Source of the DNA: Hymenoscyphus infarciens
Lineage: Eukaryota > Ascomycota > Leotiomycetes > Helotiales > Helotiaceae
DNA length: 64,000 nucleotides
Reading direction: 5' to 3'
Assembly (NCBI GenBank): GCA_001414345.1
Contig: LLCB01000190.1
Span: 50,961-114,960 of the forward strand
Below the pieces are notes generated by a model. The model worked only from the letters and a program-made list of their open reading frames with translations, had not been told where the DNA came from and made no database searches. Shown piece by piece: positions 11,378-23,400 of this stretch. Both the position numbers and the translations under genes were made by a program. The first letter of the stretch is position 1, and each line of letters starts with the position of its first letter.

Positions 11378-14312
11378 TCATACCCCTCCATCCTCGTCCA
11401 CAAAAGTGCTTTTCGCCCTAGCTTCCTCTTCCTGAGCTGCCATCCATGAAGGCAGTTGATGGCCATCCTCTTCCGGGCTACTCGAAAGAACCCGGTGTGG
11501 ATTCCTACGCCTGGGTAAACGAGGGGGAGTGTGTCCCTTACTGGCATTGGCTGGTGACTCGATATGTTTCTCCTCCTCAACTTCATCCCCATCCTCAACC
11601 CACGGTTGCTTATACGCATTCTCCGCTATTGGAGTTGTTGGAGCCGAATCTCCTGTATCTCCAATGGGCGCAGAAACCACGAGTAAGCCATCGTCCGACA
11701 TATCTTTCAACCCCTTGGACTCCTCTCGGCTACGCCTTTTCGGCAGAGGAGGTGGTGGGACGGAATGGGCCTGTACTCGAGGAGTGTTTTCATTTAATTG
11801 ATAGTTGTTCGCGTGCTTTTGAGAGATGGCTGGTGGTGGCATTGGCTTGCGTTTTGGGACAGGAATCGGTGCTGTTTTGGTCTTTTTATCGGGGTGCGGC
11901 AGAGGAACTCCTGGCGGCGGCAAAGGTTGTCCTCTACCCATCACAAGTGGACGAGTCCCTTTCTCGGGCTCCTCGACAGTACCGTCTAATCTATGATCAC
12001 CTTTCCTCTGAATAGCGTTCCATCCCCAGTTTTTCGCTGTAGCCGCAGCGCTGGTTACAGCCGCGAGAGAAAGACGTTTGGTCTCGGCTGATTTAGCTGA
12101 GGACCCAGAAGAGTCGTCGTGCCGGCGATCCCAGGGAAAAGAACCAAAGGATTTGGCGGAAGGAGCTTCTGATCGGAGAGAGCTTGCTGGGCTGGGAGGA
12201 TATGCACCGCCATTGGCATCCGAAATACGTTCAGGGGCTTGCGGAGTCGGTTGATTCTGGGGTTCGAACTCCGAGGACTCATGAAGAGGTTCCGAGGAAC
12301 CGTGAATAATAGTTTCAAGCTTTGAGGGTTGTAATGGTGAGCCCACCGGTGTCTGGAGAGGCAAATTGGCCTGTGAAAGAGCCGCCACGGCTGCCATTGC
12401 AGCAGTTGCCTGGTTTTTCTCGGGCGGAGTCGAGGGCTTGAATACATCGGCGTTGACACTATCCGTGCTAACAATTGGTGATGAGGTACTTGCAAAAGAA
12501 CCAGATCGGAGTGCCCTGGGTTTCTCGGGCGTTGAAGCTTGTGTCTCGACGCTGGTTGAAGAGCCACTGGCCTTTATGTTGATAAGACTTATCGCTGACC
12601 TCGCGCCTTTCCGTTGTTGACTTGTGGCTGAAGAGGACGCATCGATGGATGGCACGCTTATGCTCTTCTCAATTTGTGGTAAAGCCATGATGGGCTCGTT
12701 TTGAGTCGTTTCGAGACTTTCTACTTCGTCCATGTCGCCATCCTGAGTAGTCAAACTTTCGAGGTCATGAGACGCGGCTACTCGATCATCGGCCCATATT
12801 CCACCTCTCCATAACTTGCCCTCACTATTGTAAAACGGGGAATCGTCCCAATTAGGGTAGACTAAACTTTCGGCGACAACCTCCTTGATCCGATTCTCGA
12901 TCTGTCGTAGAATCAAAGTATAAGTTATTTGCCTCGAACTGACAATTGGTTCAACAGACAAGTCAATTTTTGGCATTGTTTCAAACGTGACCCAAAATCG
13001 ATTGGACGGTGATGGTTTGATTCTTAGCATGACATGGCCCTCCATCCTCTTGACCATCACCGCAAGAAGCAGATTCACTTCTCTGGCTTTGAAGCGAGAG
13101 CCAAGTTCGATTCGTGCCGTGGCTGCTACCTCGATTCTGAAGTTTCCTGAGTATCGACAGTCCGCCTCAACAATCAATTCTCCGTCAACCGTGAGTTCTT
13201 TAAGACGGGGGTTGATAAACACGGGTGCTGCTTCCCCCAAGTTGATGTTTCGTAAAGCAATCTTAGATAAAAAGGAGGGCGTTTTGACTCGTGAGATTTT
13301 CTTGGTGATTTTAGCTCGTATATAATTCTCAACTTCCGCGGTTCTGTACAGAGCCAAAAATATCCTTCCAATGATCGCATTCAACCATCTGGTCTGTAGG
13401 TGTTCCTCCGAAGAATGGAGCCTCTGGACAAGCTTGATGATATCCTTTACGTCGTACTGCAATGGTTTAGGTGGGTTGTTCGTGGCGTCCGGCCGTCGCT
13501 CTTGGTTTCTAAGCATCGCAAAGTAAAAATCCTCCTTCTCTGAGCAATTTTCAGAGAACAAGAAGAAAGGTTTGGAAGCTTTGCCATCAGGCGTAAGCTC
13601 CCCGGCATCTGTTTTTCGAGAAAGGCATAGGGCGTTCCGTTTTATGAACAGCTCCCCCTCGGGTGTTTCGTCTCCGCCCGAGTAGATACTCACATCATGG
13701 TGGGCTAATGAAACCACATGGCGAACTTCGATTTGCTCGTCATCATCAAAAAGGATTAGATGGCCGTGCCTAAACATATAGCAGTTAGCCTTTTATCTGC
13801 TGATTTTTCCTGACCACGTAGCAATGCGGGACTTTGTACCGTAGAACGACGTAAAAGACATTTCCGCTTCTATTCAGTGGCCGGCCACTTCCCCTCTTAT
13901 CCAACGGGCTGTTGTTTTGCTTTCTTTCGAAAACGCTGCGGTATATGCTCTGGTACACACTAGGACTCGGCGCAATCACTGTTGTCGAGCCTACCGGTGT
14001 GGATCGCTCTGGTGGTTTGCCTCCAGCACCCCCGGGAATGTATTCCCGACAGACGGCGAAATATCCTCCAGCAACATCGGAATCGTAGCCATCTCGAGGC
14101 TGGAAATCCTTTCCGAGGCTTTTCTGCGCGCTTTTTATAGCATCGATATCATCACCGGGGCGGGTGATAGACTCAGAGTCGGCGTCGGGAGCGCTCGTGT
14201 GATGGACGATGGGAAGCGTAAGGTAGCCGTGAGCGAGCACCGTTACCAGAAGCAGTGGGAGAAAGGTGATGCCTCCAAGGAAATAGATGAAAAGGAAACC
14301 CACCAGTCCCAT
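11378..14312 (-). CDS. NVJ2/TEX2-like SMP and PH domain lipid-transfer protein
   Basis: Two exons, 14312-13840 and 13769-11378, give 954 residues. The start at MGLVGFLFIYFLGG opens directly into a hydrophobic membrane anchor (about residues 1-25); the frame is also open further upstream but without an ATG. The exon junction (GTACAA donor, 70-base intron) yields VVLRHGHLILFDDDEQIEVRH, typical of the PH-like domain of this family. An SMP (synaptotagmin-like, mitochondrial, lipid-binding) domain follows, with RWLNAIIGRIFLALY, LSKIALRNINLG, YSGNFRIEVAATARI and WVTFETMPKIDLSVEP. The last 450 residues are low-complexity, Ser/Pro-rich and look disordered, with PPPG and PLPKRRS stretches. Known family members (yeast Nvj2, animal TEX2) sit on the ER and transfer lipids at membrane contact sites. 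Family assignment is firm; the exact contact site is inference. Confidence 0.88.
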
Positions 14313-14760
14313 GATGCAAGTGGCATGCGGAGGTCTCAATGAGAGGGGAGTTGTCTGTCTTTTGTATGTAGCGTGGATGGATATTCAAGACCGAGTTAGG
14401 CTGAGGATAAGGCTGCGATGGATCCAATGGAATCTGAGCGCCGAGGCACTCCGCGAGACTTCTCAAACCCTAGAGAAAAATGAAAAATCTCTCAGTCACT
14501 AATTAAGTAAAGCAACTAGATTGTTAAGTCGTAGTTATGGTTTAATCAAAGTTTATGAAGGTTACATATATACACCACCAAAAATAATAAGGTACTATAT
14601 AATATATACATATATAGTATAATATATACTAACGTTTGGCTACTATATATTATAGTACGCACTTTTGCTCGCACTCCCTTTAAATATGTACACTAAGATA
14701 TACGCTACTAAAATGAAATAATATACTCTTTTAACCTCTTAACCTTCAACTTTTATATAT
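14313..14760. other. NVJ2-like upstream region grading into AT-rich island
   Basis: The first 200 bases are balanced in composition and probably hold the promoter of the minus-strand gene. From about 14510 the sequence turns AT-rich with many TA steps (for example 14590-14660), marking the edge of the RIP-mutated island. No gene is visible. Confidence 0.5.
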
Positions 14761-14915
14761 AGAAAGAGTTTATAGTGAATTGAGGAATCAGCTTATTAAG
14801 TAAGGAGGAGGTATATATATATATGCCTCCTCTTGTGCTAAGTAACCTCTATTCTACTAATAACACTTCCTATTGCTTTTAACGTCTTATTTAGTATTAA
14901 GCTCTTTTTTAACCT
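14761..14915 (+). repeat. A1 direct repeat of the Ngaro-like element
   Basis: 155-base copy matching 19728-19882 with scattered C/T and G/A differences. It starts AGAAAGAGTTTATAG and ends at AACCT. It contains a 28-base near-palindrome at 14805-14832. Confidence 0.8.
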
Positions 14916-17267
14916 AATAACACTCTTACCTATCTATCTATTAAGAGAATGCCTCTAAAGCGTAATAAATAAGTCGCTTATAAGAGTGTTATTACTAAAG
15001 CTAGTAATAGAGCTGCGGAGGCGCTCCGAGCTTAACTAGTAGAAGACGATATTAAAGACGACGAGCGTAATAGATAAGTTAGTAAAGCACGCTATAACAC
15101 TCAAGCAGCTATGTAAGCACGATATACCGCCTAGAACACTACTACTAATTAAGATAATACTATAAATAGCGCTTGCTATCTAGCTCGTTAAAGAAGATAG
15201 CTATAAGTATAATAGAACTAGGGTTAGGCTTAAGATAATAATAATATAAACTTCTATCTAGGAGGTAAAGGTGATAGCAACGGCAATAACGATAACGATA
15301 ATAGTATTAATAAAGCCTCTCTTTAAGACTTTATCTAAGTAAATAAGCTAGCTAATAATAGACTACTAAATACCCCTCTCCTCTTTTAAGACAACTAATA
15401 CTCCTAAGTTAATAAATATATAGGTAGATATAATAGCAGATACTAGAGTTATATAGAAGGACTATTTAATAGAGATTACTCTTAGAGCTTTACTCCTAGA
15501 TATCCTTAGAGATACTCTTAAAATAACTTTAGTTAAGGTAACTTTAGTATAAGATACTCTAACTTTTAGAGCCTCTAAGGTTTTCAAAGCTACCTATAGG
15601 CTAATTTTAGCGTAGGATACTCTTATAACTTTAGCACTACTACCTAGAGTAACCTAGTAAGAGTTCTAGGGCTTAGCTAGAGTAATTAAGGTAATATTAC
15701 TATACTAGTTACTAATTAAGGAGCAGATAGGTAGAGCTAACAATTTAATATACTAGAGAGAGAGATAGTATATACTAATAATACTCGATAAGCTAACCTC
15801 TCTTCTTATTAGAAAGTACTACTAATAGGTAAAGGAATTAATCTAAAAGGGAATCTATTAAAAGGAATATTAGTAACAAATAATAATAGTAAGAATATCC
15901 TCTCTTATATACTTAGTATAATTAATAGCCTCTCTCTAGAGTATAAGAAGTACTTAATATAAATTATATAAAGCATATTTAAGCTAAGAGATCTCTACTA
16001 CCTAGACGACAACACCTCTCTAATCAACGATAACAAAAGTACTATCTCCTTTAATAAGAAAGCTAGTATACTAAATTTTAGAACAAAGAAGACACTAAAG
16101 GTCTTTAGATCTAATACTACTAAGTAGTCCTATTACTTTCTAGTATATACTATATATATAATCTTCTTATTTAGTAGAGGTATCTATATTTAGCTTAATA
16201 ACTTTAACTATAGAATTATAAGCCTAGCTAAGGATTATACCTAGGTAAAGGTAATCTAATTAGCGCTCTTCTAGTAGGAAAAGGTAGTTAATAGAAATAG
16301 ATTAAAAGGGGTAGAATTATAGAAGATACCTAAGAGTATAATCGCTTAATACTATTAGATAAGAAGACTAGGCCGCGGTAGCGGCAGAGAAGAAGGAAGA
16401 GAGAGTTATTAAAGTTATAATTAGAATAGTAATATCTCTTTATAGACGTGCTTTAAGGTAAGTAAACTAGAAGGTTATAAGAACCTAAATTATACTCGAA
16501 TCTATCTACTAAAAGAGGATAATAAAGGTAATAAAAAGGAGATAAAGAAAAGCTAAAAAGTTAGTATAAAAGGGATAATAGATAAGGACTATAGTAGTAC
16601 TAATAAAGATCTTTTACTCTAATTTATATCTTCTTATCTATACTCTCCTATATCTATTTAATTAAATACTATAGTATTCTTCCCTTTATATAATATATCG
16701 AAACCGCTACTAGATATATTACTCTCTCTATTATCTCCTAAAGTATAGAAGACGCTATTACTCTAATATCTTAATCGTTCGCTCCTAGAAAACATCGACA
16801 ATATACTTCGATTTAAAGCACTAATTAGATATAAGAGCCTAGAAGTTTTATATATATTAAAGAATCTCTTATTAGCTATTAAATTTAATAAGCTTTTAAC
16901 TTTAAAAGTAAGGAACGATTTAAAAGCTAGCTTAATCGAGAAAGTTAATCTACACTAGAGAGCATCTTTTATAGCTTCCTTACTTAGTTTTACACCTAAA
17001 CTAAAGCTTAATAGCAATTAACGCTAAATATACTATTTATTCTACTCTAAAAGCTGCTTAATAAATTATTATATATTAAACAAGTATATATATCTAAAGT
17101 ACGTCTCCTTCTAAGAGATATTAGCTATAGTATAAGAAGCTAGCTAAGAGTATATAATACTTAAAAGAGACATATCTAATACTTTTCAAATAGTACTAAT
17201 TATACTACAAATTCGCTAGCTTTTAGGTTTCTAATAGAAGGGGATTTATTATACTTATATAATACTA

Positions 17268-17378
17268 CTCTTTAGCCTTGCTATAGTACTATTTATCTTT
17301 AATATCTTTGTAAAAGCTCTTAAATAGATAATATAGTTATACTTAGAGTAGTATATTATAAGCTACTATTTAGACAAC
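17268..17378 (+). pseudogene. reverse transcriptase remnant of the Ngaro-like element
   Basis: A reading frame with internal stops whose readable residues line up with the LPFGL...FIFN...ALEW...YLDD block of DIRS/Ngaro reverse transcriptases; the active-site block reads YLDN at 17367-17378. The stops fall where CAA or CAG/TGG codons would become TAA/TAG under RIP. Only this core was examined; the domain extends on both sides. Confidence 0.7.
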
Positions 17379-19198
17379 GAGTTTGCTATATTTAAAGCTA
17401 TTAAAGCTATACCTTAATTCCTTAAAGAATAAGCTATAGAGTATAAGACTCTTACTCGAATATTAGATATACTAATTAATAATAAAAAGAGTATCTAAAG
17501 TACACTCTTAAAAGTAATAAGGTACTTAATAGATACCGTCGCTTTTAAAGCCTCTATACTACTAGAAAAGCTAGCTAAGATAAAGCTCAAGACACGCTAA
17601 TTTATCAACTATAGAAGTATTACCTATAACGAGCTTAAATCGCTTACTAGCCTCTTATCTTTTTACGCCTCTATAGTATAATTAGACTAGGCCTTCTACT
17701 ATAACTTCTAGACATTTATATATATATAGCCCGACTATATACCTTATATAGAAAGGAGGCATCTCTCAAAGGAAGTCTAAGAAGACCTTAGGTAGTAGAA
17801 TAAGATGTTACCGTAGTTTAATAGTATATACTTCTTTAATAATATCTAGTTATATATACACCTTTTTTATAATATCTCTATTAAAGGCCTAGAGGCCTTC
17901 TTTTTAGAAGTAGATAATCCGAGATATATTTAGTAAGAGCATATATATACGCTGCTAAAAGAATACACTCTTTAGTTACCTCTTCTAGAGATTAGAAAGA
18001 ACTCTTAATTTAATATAAATATCTTTAAGATTAAGGTAGTAAGAGTATTCTTTAAACAATAGAGGGAGGTATAGACGATAAAGAGAGTAATTATCTATAT
18101 AGATAATACTACTATATAGATTAGACTTCTTAAGTAATCCTTAAGATACCTCTACTAAAATCGCCTCTTATAAGCTACTTTACGCCTAGCTGCCTAATTT
18201 AATATTAATATATAATTAGAGTATATACTAGGAGTAGATAATATCTTAATAAATACTCTCTTATATAATTTATATAGAACAGTAGCTAATTAGTACTTAT
18301 ATTAGTAGTCTCTTAATTTAATAATCCCTCTCTTAATTACCTCGAATACGTAAAAGACAAAGTTAAGATATCTAAGATATACGTAAGGCTCCTCTATTAT
18401 AGCCTCTCGCCGAATACTTAGAAGGTATATAACACGTATATATACTCTTTTAAGAGGTTCTAGGTTAAGAGACTCTAGTAACCGTAGCCAGCGACGACTT
18501 TAATACTTTATAAATAGGTTTTAAAGAGAGTATATAGTAGAATCGGTTAAGGACTTTTAAAAACAGACTTTATATAAATTAGCCTTTCTGCGATTCGATT
18601 AATATACGTAGAGCGTAACCTAGATCTAAAGCTATTCGAGTCTCTACTTTTACGTCGAATTATAGTAAACGTTCGAGTAATATAGAGCCTTTATAAGAAG
18701 AAGAAGATAAAGCCTTTATTAATACTATAATTATACTAGATTACCTCTTAAGCTCTAAGAGCTAGGCCTCGGGTCCTATAGCTAGAATAGATTAATAGCC
18801 TTAACTTCGAAGCCGCTATAAAGCTAGCTTTTATAGGATTCCTTTGTACTATAGAGATTACGTATAAAGACGCCGATTTAGTTAACTATAGAGTATTTAT
18901 ATATATACGCCTTTAATAATAGGATATTACTTTTACTAAGAAAGACAAATATATAATTATATATCTATAATTAAGTAAATTAGACTATAAGTATATAGAG
19001 GTAGAGATATTAGTATTAGGTATAAGATCACCTACCTACTCTATAGTAGTACTTCGAGTACTATTTACTCTTAATCCTTAATCTCCTATAGCACTACTCT
19101 TTTACTAAGAGAGCGGCTCCTTTATAAGAAACCGATATATTAGCTCTTTACGTCACCGCCTCTAAATAGTCGGCGTTAGTAATAGTATGTTATATTTA

Positions 19199-19306
19199 GG
19201 ACATAGTCTACGTAGAGGCGCCGTATAACATACTTCTAATAATAGAGTATTAGATATAGATATTTAGATACTTAAAAGGTAGACTTTAAATACTTTTAAG
19301 AGGTAC
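19199..19306 (+). pseudogene. tyrosine recombinase remnant of the Ngaro-like element
   Basis: A broken frame carrying GHSLRRGA (catalytic His-x-x-Arg), then a degenerate ILGRW-like segment, then FKRYF with the candidate nucleophile Tyr at 19304-19306. Spacing and order match the C-terminal catalytic half of tyrosine recombinases. Inactive because of in-frame stops. Confidence 0.75.
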
Positions 19307-19552
19307 TTTACTCTAAGCTATTAGAAGTAATATCTTTTAAATAGGCGCTTTTTAATAGATAAGGCTCTCTCTCTCCTAGCCTAGTAGGCTTTAGAAGACC
19401 TCTATAGTTAATAAGTAGCATGTTCTCTATTATAACTACGTTATATTACTATTTATACTACTCGTAGTCCTTTTTACTTTTAAAAAGCCTTATCCTTTCT
19501 TATATTTATAGCAGCTTCTCTTTAATCGGTTAAGTAACCTCTCTTAAAGCGG

Positions 19553-19727
19553 CTAATAGTACTTACTCTTTTTACTCTTATATTAGTAAGATACTTAAAG
19601 AGCCTCCTAATTAGCCTAAAAAGAAGGTATATAAGAGAGTGTAGAGTGAGATACTAGAAGCTAGCTAGCAAATATAGAAATTCTTAAAATAGCCTTAAAT
19701 ATATATATATAACGAAAAGTGATAAAT
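19553..19727 (+). repeat. B1 direct repeat of the Ngaro-like element
   Basis: 175 bases, the RIP-mutated partner of B2 at 19958-20132. CA in B2 is repeatedly TA here (for example CAGCAAATACAG versus TAGCAAATATAG). Confidence 0.8.
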
Positions 19728-19882
19728 AGAAAGAGTTTATAGTAAATTAAGGAATTAGCTTATTAAGTAAGGAGGAGGTATATATATATATACCTCCTCT
19801 TATACTAAGTAACCTCTATTCTACTAATAACACTTCTTATCGCTTTTAACGTCTTATTTAGTATTAAGCTCTTTTTCAACCT
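19728..19882 (+). repeat. A2 direct repeat of the Ngaro-like element
   Basis: 155-base partner of A1, abutting B1 directly. It contains the same near-palindrome (19772-19799). The RIP signature fades in its last bases. Confidence 0.8.
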
Positions 19883-19957
19883 CACCCTCGTACCTCTTCG
19901 CGATACGCTCGCTAGGATTAGTTAGTACTTTTTTAGCCTCTTAAATAAGTATAATAG

Positions 19958-20132
19958 CTGATAGTACTTACTCTTTTCACCCTTATATTAGTAAGATACT
20001 CAGGGAGCCTCCTAATTGGCCTAAAAAGAAGGTATATAAGAGAGTGCAGAGTGAGATACTAGAAGCTAGCCAGCAAATACAGAAATTCTCAAAATAGCCT
20101 CAAATACGTGTATATGACGAAAAGCGATAAAT
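19958..20132 (+). repeat. B2 direct repeat, largely unmutated
   Basis: 175-base partner of B1 that keeps its CA and TG steps, so it escaped most RIP. It marks the right end of the element. Confidence 0.75.
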
Positions 20133-20468
20133 ATATATATATTCCTAGATATCCACCACTTCTACAACTATTCGTACTAGTACTAGCGTAATTCCGGCCA
20201 TCTAATAATATATACATCGATATATATATATATATATATATATCGATATATACATATATATATATATATATCGATATGTACACGTTAAGCTAAACGGTAA
20301 TTAAATATATTTATAAAAAAGCTACAATATAATTAGAAATATACGAGCACCTTTAGGCGATGTACGCTTACATAAATCTCATATAGTTATAATTAATTAT
20401 ATGTATGCCAAACAGGCCCTAAAGTAATATAGAAACTCTGGGGAAAATATGCAGCGATCCTACAACCA
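20133..20468. other. TA-rich spacer with palindrome downstream of REV3
   Basis: Between the retroelement end and the REV3 stop codon. It contains a long TA tract with ATCGAT blocks (20216-20282) that can fold on itself. REV3 3' UTR and terminator must lie in the right part, from about 20390 where composition becomes balanced. Confidence 0.5.
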
Positions 20469-23400
20469 TCACCAACGCTCCCCCACCTCCACCCCCTCCA
20501 ACCCCTCCAAAACAGGCAACACAACTCCCCTCTCAACCCCCAGCCTCGTGCCCAATCTCCTCCTCGTATAAAAAACAGGACAATCCAAACTGCGACATGT
20601 AATCTCATCACCCGCTAGACTTGTGCCCTCGCAATTCCGACATACCTTTTCGAGATCCGCGTATTTCCTTTCTTGGATGTTGAGACGGGTGCGGAGGGCG
20701 AGGAAGGTGTGTGGCGGGGAAAGGAGACAGGTCTGGCAGAGTGGTAATGCTGTCATCAGTGGGTTGGAGTCTGGAGAGATATTGGGGAATGGGTTTGGTG
20801 GAGGAGGTGGGAGAGGGAATTTGCAGAGGATACAGGATGTAGATTTTAAGTATGCCTCTAAGGTTTTCTTGTTGTTTGGTATCGTGTTCGCGTTGGAGTT
20901 TGGATTTGGGTTGAGTTGGACAGTCCTAACCCGTTGGAATTTAGGCATCTCATCATACCACCCCCTAACATTCGCACCCACAACATTGAAAATCCTCTCC
21001 AAAGGCGGGATGAGATTCTTGCAAATGTAGTACTCAGCATCCAACTCCACACCTTCATTCTCCAGTAACTCCTCGGGGGAAACACAACGATCGATCAATC
21101 GTGCTCCGGGTGCACCGGTGATCACGACGTAAGGTATTCGTTCTCCATACTGCGGTTCTGCGCGGGCATCGGAGAGCATCTTCTTTGTGGCGATGAGTGC
21201 ACCGGGTGGTGGAGGACCCTTTTCGGAATAGGTACCGAGTTTGACTTCTTTGGCGAAACAGAAATCTTGGATGGAGATGGAGCCTTTCATGATTTTCTCA
21301 CACTGTTTCTGGAAGTATGCTTTTACTTGACTTAAATCCGCCGTCCTAAACAAGATTTTCAAAGCTTTCTCTTCGATCTTTTGTTCTGCGGGTGTGCCAT
21401 CCCTCCTCACAGTTTCAATTCCTTTAGCGTCGAAATCTGGTTCCTTCTGGTTCTGGTATTCGTATTTGAATCCCACGTATCGTTTTTTGGCGAGCAAGAC
21501 ACAGGGGAGATAGACTTTTTCGAATTTCAACTTTATAGGACGTGGATTCATGTCTGTGATCGTCTTTGAGATTTCCTCGCCGATATCGAAGGCTTGGTCT
21601 TTGGTGCGGCCTTTGAGGTAGATGAAGAGACTGTCTGTGTCCCCATAAACGACTTCTGCGCCCCAGCGTTTGACAGAATGAATAAGTGCGATTGCTCTCT
21701 CGAGGGTTTCCCTTCCGGTTTGGACGATACTATCTGCTATCTCGGAGCAAGGCATACGGCCTGAGAAGGAGGCAGATGTGTAGCCGTAGGTGACGTTTGC
21801 GATGAGCTTTAGTGCTAGTTGTCTGTTGTTGAGGAGTCGTTGGAGGGTCTTGTCGTCTTTATCGACTTTCATTCCGCTTTTTATCATTACACGGGTTTCT
21901 AGGATTTCGCCCAGCATTTTTGCGAGGAGGGATTTGCGGATCTCGGGTTTGGCGTACATCATTCCGTTTGGGGCGATATTGATGTGGTCTTTGAGAAGTT
22001 CTAACAGGCGTTGTTGTCTCTTATACTCTGTGAAGCCCATCTTATTTGTCCCCCTCCAATTGACTACTCGTCCCAGAAAGGTCGAATAACAGTAGTTGTA
22101 AGCGATCATGACACTTGGGTATAAACTTTGGAAATCAAGTACCAGGAGAGGACTATTGTAAAACGCACTCTGCGGTTCCATGACTAGAGGCAAGCATTCC
22201 AGAGCATTTTGACCACCAACTTGCTTCCGGCTAGGAGAAATCAACATGAAGTTCTCCGGTTTTGCGATTCGAAACATCAGTGATTCCACTTTGAATTGGG
22301 ATCCTCGAGAGAATACCGAGAAGAAATCCACTCCAAGCACTCGAGCCTGTTCACAATTCCTAGCGATCAACTCATTTTGCTCAAGGATGTCCAAATCCAT
22401 CTGAACTCGAGAAGTGTAATGACTGATGATCTTTGCAAAGTCTCTAGATTTGTCATTGGTGTACCATGATGTCAGGTCAGCCCAGGTGAAATGAGGTATT
22501 CGACGATGCAATACGTGAAATGCCACATTTTCAATGGTGTACTGGAGTAGATTCAGCTCTCCACGCATAGCTCGCCAAAGATTGATCATGTGTCTTCCAG
22601 TGATTCGAATCGTTGAAGAAGTATTGAAGCCCCATTTATCATTATCTTTGCCAAATCTCCCAAAGGATTGAGATATGGTGCGAGAAAATTCATCGCAGAG
22701 ATTGTAATCGTATTTCAGGCGAGCTCTCTCAATCAAGTATCCCCAGGATCCACCATGAACCTCGTAGCCTGTAAGAATATCCGGGTCATGATTTCGTACA
22801 ATCTCAACCATTCGAATCATGAGGTCGAGTTCCGAATCTTCAGCTACCACATCAACCCCAGTTTGTCGAGCTATCTTTTGAGATATAACCCCATCCTCGG
22901 ATAACGCCACGATTCCCAAATGCGAATTTTCGATAGCACAGTTGTCCTCGAGATCGTTATCCTCAGATTGCAGGCACCAGAATATACATTGGACCTCATC
23001 TTCTTCTGGATTGGGAACCAGGTTGGCTCGCGTATTGACATGTACCTCAAGACTCATAGTACTCATATATTGCGATTCATGCTTGACACTGGTGGTCTTC
23101 TTCTTTTGAGTAAACTTGAAGCCATGCTTGTTTTTCTGCGTTGGGCCATCAATCTGAGAAAGCTTCCTCTGAACCCGAGGACTAGCAATATTTCGAAGCT
23201 TAGAGCCATTCTTTGCTGCGTCTACCTGTTTGGCAGCTTCTTGCTCTCGAGACCACTTTTCAACTTCGGCATATGTTGGTGGTGGCTCAGCGATAGACCA
23301 ACTCCGTAGGCCGCACTTCATCCGTTGAAATTGATAAGCCTTTTCTTCTTTGACACGGTCTGGGACGATGGGCGGTCTCCCCCCGAAGTTTGCAGTTGAA

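Larger units (their letters stand above)
14761..20132 (+). mobile_element. decayed tyrosine-recombinase retrotransposon (DIRS order, Ngaro-like)
   Basis: A 5.4-kb element in which every frame is interrupted by TA-rich stop codons, as expected after RIP. Its direct repeats are split as A1 (14761-14915), body, B1 (19553-19727), A2 (19728-19882), a 75-base spacer, and B2 (19958-20132). A1 and A2 are both 155 bases; B1 and B2 are both 175. That A1-body-B1-A2-B2 order is the hallmark of Ngaro-type elements rather than ordinary LTR elements. Near 17268-17378 one + frame reads as a DIRS-type reverse transcriptase (LFSLAIVLFIFNIFVKAL, then YLDN where the active enzyme has YLDD). Near 19199-19306 another reads as a tyrosine recombinase (LGHSLRRGA supplies the HxxR box, and FKRYF the nucleophile Tyr). 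Recombinase and split repeats agree with each other. Dead; no intact frame remains. Confidence 0.8.
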
